Assembly: GCA_905221605.1 (NCBI GenBank)
Contig: CAJNDS010002214.1
Span: 252,512 to 316,511 of the forward strand
Direction: 5' to 3'
Source of the DNA: Symbiodinium natans
Lineage: Eukaryota > Sar > Dinophyceae > Suessiales > Symbiodiniaceae
Length of the DNA stretch: 64,000 bases
Below the pieces are notes generated by a model that worked only from the letters and a program-made list of their open reading frames with translations, was not told the DNA's origin and made no database searches. Below, one piece after another: positions 56,937-64,000 of the stretch (position 1 is its first letter; each line of letters starts with the position of its first letter). The translations under genes were made by a program, and so were the position numbers.

Positions 56937-57892
56937 GATTTTACACCACTTGCAGGCCGACACAGGAGCTGTCGTTGCATGGTCGAAGGATGTTGCCTGA
57001 GTTGAACAGTTGTTCTGTAGCGCAGACATGTTCCGCAGCTTTTCAGCATGCAGAAGTGTAGACGTCTTCGAGATCCATGGCCCAGGAGATCTTGAAGCTA
57101 AGACCATGTTTCATCAGTCTTGAGTTGGGTAGGAAAAGTCCTGCACATTCTTGAGTGCTGTAGGGTTTCAGTGCAGGACAAGGAAGATGGCATTTACAGT
57201 CCAAAGCGGCTTGCCAGTCGGCCGGAGGCCAGAAGCCGTGCAAGTGTCCTCGTGCAGTCGACATTCTACACTCAGCAATTCCGCATCATTCCTGCAATGT
57301 CAGGCAAATGAAGATCCGTTGCTGAGGCTCGCGGTTCCGCCACGCCGAGCATGTGTCTTTTTTTTCCGCTTAGAAGTGAGGCAGCGATGTGGCCTTACCA
57401 AACCCGATGTCAGAATGCTACCTGTAGCTACACACCCGTTCACCAGCTTTGAGTAGTGCACAGAAGAGGATGGATATCACGTGCCACTGATCCAGATTCA
57501 CGTGTCACCGTGCAGCATGCTGTCATGCCAGGGGCATTCCCGCCCAGAATACAGATCTCCGATCTGCGGAACAACATCTACTCTAACGCAAGGTATCAGG
57601 GGGCCCGAGGTCCATCTTGGCACTTGCTGAAAGATCTGCAGCTACAGTTGCGCAACTACATCCAGAATCACAGCACCATGCTCATACTCTATCCTCTACA
57701 TGTTTCGTGAAGGCATCAGGGGTATCAGCAGGGCAAGAACTTAGCACTGTTGTCTGCCACTCCGATATGTGGGATTGGATAGATAGCGACATCCTACGCC
57801 TCCCAAGTTCTAGTTTCGACACGTCGGGCGAGACCCATGTCGAAGCTGTGAAAGTCCGCCCTAAGCACGGGCTGCGATACACAAACTGCCGT

Positions 57893-58110
57893 TCAAGCAC
57901 ATGCGGTTCAAACGCCCGCGATTCAAGCACGCCGTGATTCAAGCACATGCGATTCAAACACCCGAGCGGTTCAAGCACTAGTGATTCAAGCACGAATCCT
58001 GAGTCAAGCACGTGCGGTTCAAGCACTGCCGATTCAAGCACTGCTGAATCAAGCACAGCCGATTCGGGCACGCACGATTCAAGTACAACTCCGGATTCAA
58101 GCAGTGGCGA
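57893..58110. repeat. 15-bp minisatellite (CGATTCAAGCACTGC)
   Basis: About fourteen imperfect units. Because the unit is a multiple of three, one frame reads as DSSTA repeats, so a low-complexity coding tract is conceivable, but no splice signals or flanking domain support it. A complementary frame gives SAVLE repeats. Confidence 0.82.
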
Positions 58111-58623
58111 TTTCGGCCCCCCTTCCACCCCAGCAAATTCCGACTAAGTGGTGGTTTGGGCCCCTACCACCTCAGCTAAACTCGACTTTAGAGACGAGTG
58201 CTTCCAGGGCCGAGGGTGTTTATGGCTCAGGGGTTTGAAGCGTTTTTTGAAGGTTTACAGCATTTAGGTTTGGGATTCTTAGATCTTCAAGGAGCTTGAA
58301 GGTTTTTTTTGGGGGGTTTCAGGGTTGACGGCAATCATGCCCAGACACCTTTTAGGGGGGTTTAGGGCTTTTAGAGCTTCAAGGGTTTGTAGGGCTTCAA
58401 GGGCTATGCTTTAGGGTCTAGGCTGTTGCACGCCAATGAGGCTGTGGGCTTTCACGACCGAGGTTCGGCTTAACGGTTTGTGGGTTCTTTGCGCCCACTT
58501 GTTTTTGCACCGCCCACCACCCAGGTAATATCTTGACTTATATCTTGGTTGTAGGGCTTTCAGGGCTAAGGGTGTGTATGGTTTCGTCGTGTTGGGGTCC
58601 AGGGCTTTTGTTGTCGACTCCGT

Positions 58624-58670
58624 TTAGGGTTTAGGGTTCTTCGGCTAAATGTCCCCCCCCCCCCCCCCCC
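58624..58670. repeat. Short TTTAGGG pair and poly-C run
   Basis: Two heptamers tttaggg are followed by an 18-base run of C (58,653-58,670). Degenerate tttagggctt words extend upstream from 58,350. Confidence 0.8.
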
Positions 58671-58896
58671 AGCGCGCGAATCCCACGTGCGTGATTCCGT
58701 CCTCCACCGGTGCGATCCGGTACGCGAATCCGCAGCGTTCAGTGCGCGCATCCGCGGAATCGGTTTCCTAGCATGTCGATTTCTCCTGAATCAGCTCTAT
58801 CCATGTTTGGCCTGTAATGCACCAAGCCCCTTTGTTGAAGTTGCAAGAATAGGCAGTATATTGCCATGACTACCGGACACCGCATATTCAGCTCAG

Positions 58897-58970
58897 CTCG
58901 ACTTCGGTCTGAGGAGCATCGATGGCATCATCCAGCAGCGCCAGGAGGAGCTTTTCACCCGTCGCCTGAA
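58897..58970 (+). CDS. Putative exon, 24 codons
   Basis: After gctcag the frame reads LDFGLRSIDGIIQQRQEELF and TRRL, ending at AA/GC, a GC donor (phase 2), just before an in-frame stop. It is strongly exon-like. It joins in phase to one of two open frames beginning at about 59,208 after a gaag acceptor, but that segment is open in a second frame too, so the continuation is undecided. Confidence 0.45.
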
Positions 58971-59206
58971 GCTTTAAGTTGTAACATACAGTTCGTCAAC
59001 TGTTCCCAGCCGAAAGATCTCAAAGGGAGCCCGCCGCCAACTTTTCGCGAAGTTTCGCCATGCAAGGGACGCCATGGGCCCCCGCTGGCTTGCAGTGGCT
59101 TTGAAAGCTGAGGTCTGTGTGACGCGATTGAGGCTGGACGCGGCACAAACCGCAACAGCTCCATGCTGCAGGCCCATGTTGTAAACTTATTGTGAACCAC
59201 CCGAAG

Positions 59207-59360
59207 AATTCGGAAAATTCATCTGCGGCGTGGTGTGGAAGGCCTATTTGAACGAGTTTTGCCTGCCGGGAGAGCCGCCTCCGCTGCAGCGGGTCTCGCA
59301 GCGCTTTTCCAGTGTGGCTTTGCACAGCATCTGGCGTTGCCTCGAACGGTTAGAAACCTG
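59207..59360 (+). CDS. Putative exon, frame ambiguous
   Basis: It is bounded by a cgaag acceptor and a T/GTGAGT donor. One frame reads FICGVVWKAYLNEFCLPGEP then PPLQRVSQRFSSVALHSIWR. The other reads IRKIHLRRGVEGLFERVLPA and an Ala-rich tail, and is the one that joins the exon at 58,897. The first has more natural composition, so the two criteria conflict. Confidence 0.35.
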
Positions 59361-61008
59361 TGAGTCGCTTAGAGTCTCAGAGTTTTACAGTAATTGGTTG
59401 CTCGTTTGCTGAAGGCTTCTGCGACCAGTTCCAGAACCATGTCGAAAGACCTAGAGCCCCTTGGCATGAGCGACAAGATCGTTGCGGGGACGATGTGTGT
59501 TCTTTTCCTTTGTGTGCGTTTCGCGTCTTGCTCAAGCTGTGTTCTTGGTGCAATCTGCTGTTGAAGTATCGTCGTCACCCCTTAAGGCGTCCCGCAAGTG
59601 CTTCGTCACTGCGCAGTGATGAAGGGGCAAGGCGCGAACCGGGAGGGGCCCCTCTTTGGCTTGTCTCCTGCTTTCGGATCGCAGAGTTGCTCCTTAACGG
59701 AAGCATCATGGTTCAATGCAATCACGTTATAAGCGTGCATGATGAGGAGTTGCAAACCAAGCACAACGCTTAGCATCAAAACGATGAATAATATGCACAT
59801 AGATTTAGGTTAAAAGTTGTTTTCTCACACGTTTGGAAGCATCATGGAGCTGTTCTGATTGCTGCGAGGCCCAGCAGGCGGGTCAAGGTGGCCAAGAAGA
59901 GATGGCAGGCCGCCTGCGACAGTTGTTAGTGGTTCTTTTCCCTCCTCGCTCTCTCCCTCCATGGTCAGTGGTAGGCATTGCCCCTCACTATGTTTCATGG
60001 CCATGGGATACCACGCAATGCGAGAGATGATCGCAAGGGTGGAACGCACAGGGCAAACATGAGCAGTTTGGCGTTCTAGGGTGTAGGCATGTTTAAGGAT
60101 TCCGGGTTTTAGTTCTCTGGAGGCGCATTGTAAGGATTTCATGCTGCAATGCGGAAATTTGCGTTAGTGCTTCGCAAGAGCATGCAAGGGCGAAGCGCAA
60201 GAGGAATCTGAATAAGGGCAGCCGAAGCCAGGAGGACACCCGTACATGTACATAGGTAACGGTATCGGTGTATATGTCCGTATGTCCACACCGAAATTCG
60301 AACGCTACACGACCGGCGTGGGCTGCGAGCCTGGGTAGGCGGATTCAGCGTGTGGCTGTTAGGCTCTCCCGTCAGCAATGAAGTCATGAAGGAGTGTCCA
60401 TGAAAATATGATGGAGTGTGGTATTGTGTTATTGTTGCCATTCGTCAGTGGCATCGGAAAACCCAGGCAGAAAGGATCCCCTAGGTCGGCAGATATTGCA
60501 TTGCCAATACTGAGACGTACAACGCAGATTGCCCTTACATGCACACTGACACCTCTTTGCCTCCATCTTTCCCTGTGTTGGACTCGGCTACTTTCTCTCT
60601 TTCTCTCCGTTCAATGCCTCCGAAAGTCAGGTGAATGCCATGCCTCTGCTGGAAGAGGAGGAGTACGAGGCCTCAGCTCAAGAAGCGCACACGAAAGCCC
60701 CAGCATGGCATCCTGGGCGGCTCCTTTTCTCAGGGTTGCAGCTTCGTGCCAAACGTGAGATCAGATTCGCCCTGCTCAGCAGCGCAGCCACAAGACTTGT
60801 ACGATGCATGCGACGGTTGAGTGATCTTTGTATCAGAGGACGCATTCAGGAGCAGCGTAGTCCTGCTATGTCCTGCTCCAGTCTTCCTTGTCAGGCCTTG
60901 GCTGACGCACGCTCGAAGCAGCGGGCGATGCGCACTGCAGAGCGTTCTGAGCCTCGTCCTGGTGTTTGGCTGTGAGCCAATGTGGCACCAATGTCTGGGC
61001 AACTGCAG
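59361..61008. other. Stretch upstream of the channel gene
   Basis: Only weak exon-like pieces are seen, for example LLEEEEYEASAQEAHTKAPA after a gtcag acceptor at about 60,631. No RNA gene or repeat is recognisable. Confidence 0.35.
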
Positions 61009-61098
61009 GAGCAGAACGACGAAGACATTACGCTGTACAGCCTGGCGCAAAGGACGGGGACGGGCACCCCAGGTCATGTTAGTTTCGTCAAGCCGAAG
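61009..61098 (+). CDS. Putative exon, 30 codons, possibly channel N-terminus
   Basis: It starts after ctgcag and reads EQNDEDITLYSLAQRTGTGT and PGHVSFVKPK, ending at AAG/GTGGCT, phase 0 at both ends. The hydrophilic sequence would suit a cytosolic N-terminal region of the channel just downstream. The intervening intron would contain a telomere-like array. The junction to the next exon is not settled, so membership is inferred from strand and distance only. Confidence 0.5.
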
Positions 61099-61113
61099 GT
61101 GGCTCGGGGTTTG

Positions 61114-61165
61114 GGGTTTAGGGTTTCGGGTTTAGGGTTTAGGGTTTAGGGTTTAGGGTTTAGGG
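61114..61165. repeat. Telomere-like array (TTTAGGG)n within a probable intron
   Basis: About seven heptamers, one ttcggg variant, begin some 15 bp after the proposed donor at 61,099. Confidence 0.92.
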
Positions 61166-61472
61166 GTGAGCTCGAAGCTTGCTAGCCTTGGATGCTGGGA
61201 TGGTTTTGCGAGGCTTGTTGCCTTCGTCTCCTCGAAGTGGTTTGAGGGTGCTGCGCTGAGAAGGGGGACTTGTTTCTTTCGTGAATGTGTGTCATCCATG
61301 CAGTGGGTATCAAATGGCGGCTTCAGGTATTTTTGCGGCTGTCATCATCACGAATTGCTTCTTCCTAGGCGCGCATGTGGGTAGACCTGGCAATCTCAGC
61401 TGATCTTCACATTTTCTGCATGTCGGAGTATCCTTTTGAACTGTCATTGCAAACCCCAGGCATTCCCTAACC

Positions 61473-63910
61473 ATGGCTTCAGATGTTTCGAAGAGAGTTG
61501 GCGGCAAGGTTTTTGGTTCAGGCTGGTTTTTTGGCATCATGAGTGTCATTCACAGTAAGCTATCATATGCTATCTGTCTTGACCACTGCCACTACCATTT
61601 CCGTACCATTACCCATTACCATTGCCAATATTCCCAGATTTTCCACGCATTTTTACCACTCATTTCTGTACCCACCGAAAATGCAACCATCCACACACAA
61701 TAGATTGGCTCTGTAACTGTTCTGTTTGCTTTCACCAATTCCTACCAGAAAACGTTACGCCGCAGTCTGCTTTCTGACTGAGTTTCTGGTTGCCATCTTG
61801 AGATGCATAGTTTACGTTGGCCTAGAACTTCGAATCAGTCTCGCCAGCCATCATCTAACACTGGGCATGAGCACCAACTACTGGATACTGGACCGCATAG
61901 GGCCTGCAGACGGCTTGTTGGCAGGCATCTCCTTGGAAACCGCTGCCCAGTGTCTTGGTGAGTTTCAATCGTTCATCGGCAGCATGAGCGTTTTGCTTGA
62001 GAGCCAAGCCGATTCAGAATGCCGCGAGGGACTTGTCGTCCGAGCTTCCGCCAAGCTTCAAAGTTGTGGACTACATCTACGCGGCCCTCTTTGCCGTTGA
62101 GCTCATCCTGAAAGTTTGTGTGCAAGGCAAGGACTTCTTCTGTTCCTTTGCTGACAGATCTGCCTTGTTCTGGAATTACCTGGATTTGGTGATTGTCGGA
62201 ACGTCCATCTTCGAGCTGGTCTTCGACCTGATCTTGGCCCTCGAATCTGACGAGTCGGCGGCCCCCACACAGACCCGCCTGCTGCGGCTCGTCTGAGTTT
62301 CGTGGTTGGCATGGGCTTCTTGGGACGTCTCAAGGGGTTTCAACATTCCAAGTCCGAGGTGCTAACGTACAAGGTAGTGGGGTAGCCCTCAAGCCTTCTA
62401 GGAAGAAACCCTCGACTCTCGAATGTGCTAAGTACACCCAGGCGGATCATCCGGATCGTCCGCGTGTTGCGGGTGATGCGTGTCATCAAGGTGGTCAAGT
62501 GGCCTGGTGGTTTGTTTTGGTATTGCTGTTTTGACAGGAGAGCAGTTCTTAGTTTGTTTGCTCCGAAACGCTGGACAACAAACGTAACATGCGTTTACCA
62601 GCTAGATCCCACTAGCAGCCAACAGCTTGAGGTTTATCTCGGCGCTGACTTCGCTCGTCTCTTCGATCCTGTCGACTCTGAAATCTTTGCTGTGGAGTTT
62701 GGTGCTGCTTCTGATGGTGATGTACGTGCAGCCAAGCAGCACTACGATGTCCTTGGAGAGGAGAGCAAAAGTTGTTACTCAATTTGGGGGCTGTTGGAGT
62801 CTCTTCAAGCTCTCGGCTCAATGGTTCCCGCGGTGTCCTGAAAACCTCCACCGTCTCTCTAAATCGCAATGTAATCCGACAACCTGCGGCTGAAGATCCG
62901 GTTCGAAGCTAGAAAGTTGCTACCATAACCCCAGCAGCGAATGTGGAGATGGCGGTTTGTGGGAAAGAAAAAAAATGGGAGAAAGGCCAGTCAAGGCGGG
63001 GAGTACTAATTCGCTGAGCTGAAGCATCCGTACTTCCTCCACTGGAGTCACGAGAGTAGCCGATGGACACTCTTCGGCAGCCTCTGCGGCCTCGTGTGTG
63101 ATTTGTCACCGGCGGCCCAAGTCTTTTTTTCTTCATTGTATTTTGTTTTTGATTTTTGTCCCCAAGCAGCCTTTTCATGCCTGTTCATGTGGACCACCCG
63201 CAGACCACCCCGCTTCCTGTAGGGTGGGTGTGGAGCGGCAGCGGGGCCCATTCAAAAGCAAACCAGTAAAAGTCAGGGCATGTGGTAGAAGACTTGCCAA
63301 AATGAGCGCCGGCCAGTGACAGATGTGCTGGCGAATCATGGTCTGCAGTTGTCTCTGTGACTGCGCATCACAGTGCATGGACAACACATGGACAACACTT
63401 GTTGGCTGTGTATGTTTCGAAGCCAAGGTTCGCAATTCTTTTCACCGACACGGTGCACGGACATGTCAAAGAAGTTGGGCAAGAAGAAGTGAACCAGCAG
63501 CTCCTGATCAGCTTCGGTTCCTTGCAGCTTGATCCAGCTTGAACGACAGGCGCGAAAGCTTTGGTTTTGCTAGTTTTTCAAGGGGAGCGTCGGAATCCGG
63601 CTTGCTGCATGTCGTTCTTGAGCCTCAAAAGACGGGTTAAAACCGCGAGGCTCGAAGTGTAATTCGTACAGGATGTGGGGAATGCGAACCGGAATCGGCT
63701 TATAAGAAATGGACGGGATCCTTAATGCTTTCTCTTGTCTTGCGTTTGACACCAAGGCACCTGTCCATGCACACCCTCTTTCGAAGCGTAACTGGCGGAC
63801 TGGATTGGGGCGAGATGGCAGATATCCTTGTTGGGATTGACTGGGTGTGGGGCTATTTCTTCACTGGATGGATCGCATTTGCCTATTTTGCGGTTCTCAA
63901 CGTAATAACG
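61473..63910 (+). CDS. Voltage-gated cation channel alpha-type subunit, first six-TM domain (partial)
   Basis: The proposed exons are 61473-61554, 61811-61957, 62004-62286, 62442-62498, 62626-62727, 63428-63526 and 63757-63910. They join in one frame of 308 codons, and the gene continues beyond the window. The domain order is S1 (WFFGIMSVIH across the first intron to YVGLEL), S2 (YIYAALFAVELILKV), S3 (FWNYLDLVIVGTSIFELVFD), S4 with Arg/Lys at every third residue (RIIRIVRVLRVMRVIK), S4-S5 linker, S5 (LLWSLVLLLMVMYVFAILFT), turret, pore helix and filter (FRSVTGGLDW), and S6 (WIAFAYFAVLNVIT). The introns at 62287, 62728 and 63527 use GC donors; the one at 61958-62003 would be only 46 bp and is the least certain. 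Members of this superfamily open on depolarisation and pass Na+, Ca2+ or both across the plasma membrane. Selectivity cannot be read from one domain. More repeats of a four-domain channel probably lie to the right. The start ATG at 61473 is provisional. Confidence 0.85.
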
Positions 63911-64000
63911 GTCTCTTGGCAAGCATCGTTCTTGGCTTTGCTTTTGTTCTATAAACCATGTTAGGGCTAAGACGGTGAGTGCTTTGCGTGCCTCCACAGT

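Overview
The window looks like nuclear DNA of a dinoflagellate, most plausibly a Symbiodiniaceae-type alga. The signs are interstitial arrays of the telomeric heptamer TTTAGGG/CCCTAAA, genes broken into very short exons, introns that join in phase with GC-AG as well as GT-AG borders and that usually leave a G after the acceptor, and a very heavy load of simple and satellite repeats. No rRNA, convincing tRNA, dinoflagellate spliced-leader sequence, CRISPR array or bacterial-type operon was found. The organism is inferred; no marker gene is present.

Layout. (1) 1-11,155: a tandem array of a non-coding unit of about 1.84 kb. One unit is split by a 4,755-bp tyrosine-recombinase retroelement (1106-5860, read on the minus strand). 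It has the split direct repeats of the VIPER/Ngaro/PAT class, a recombinase and RNase H, but no visible reverse-transcriptase active site. (2) 11,156-13,060: mostly unassigned. (3) 13,064-31,975: a mosaic of at least ten unrelated repeats: 11/7-bp, 9-bp, 10-bp, about 32-bp, about 55-bp and about 118-bp arrays, purine-rich duplications, AATT palindromic arrays, a field of large hairpins and a small MITE-like element. Within it (15.2-22.1 kb) lies a less repetitive stretch carrying four telomere-like arrays and some exon-like pieces. (4) 32-64 kb: gene-bearing DNA, nearly all with short exons.

The best-supported genes are a C-terminally anchored membrane protein (about 32.8-34.4 kb, plus), a coiled-coil protein (35.0-36.5 kb, plus) and the first six-transmembrane domain of a voltage-gated cation channel (61.5-63.9 kb, plus, running off the right edge). 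In each of these the proposed splice phases agree across every junction. Further single exons are supported only by composition and splice signals. Two opposite-strand terminal exons converge at 52.75-52.84 kb on a shared inverted repeat.

The genes do not form a recognisable pathway. The clearest themes are repeat biology (retroelement, satellites, internal telomeric DNA) and dinoflagellate gene structure. All exon borders were derived by eye and need transcript evidence.
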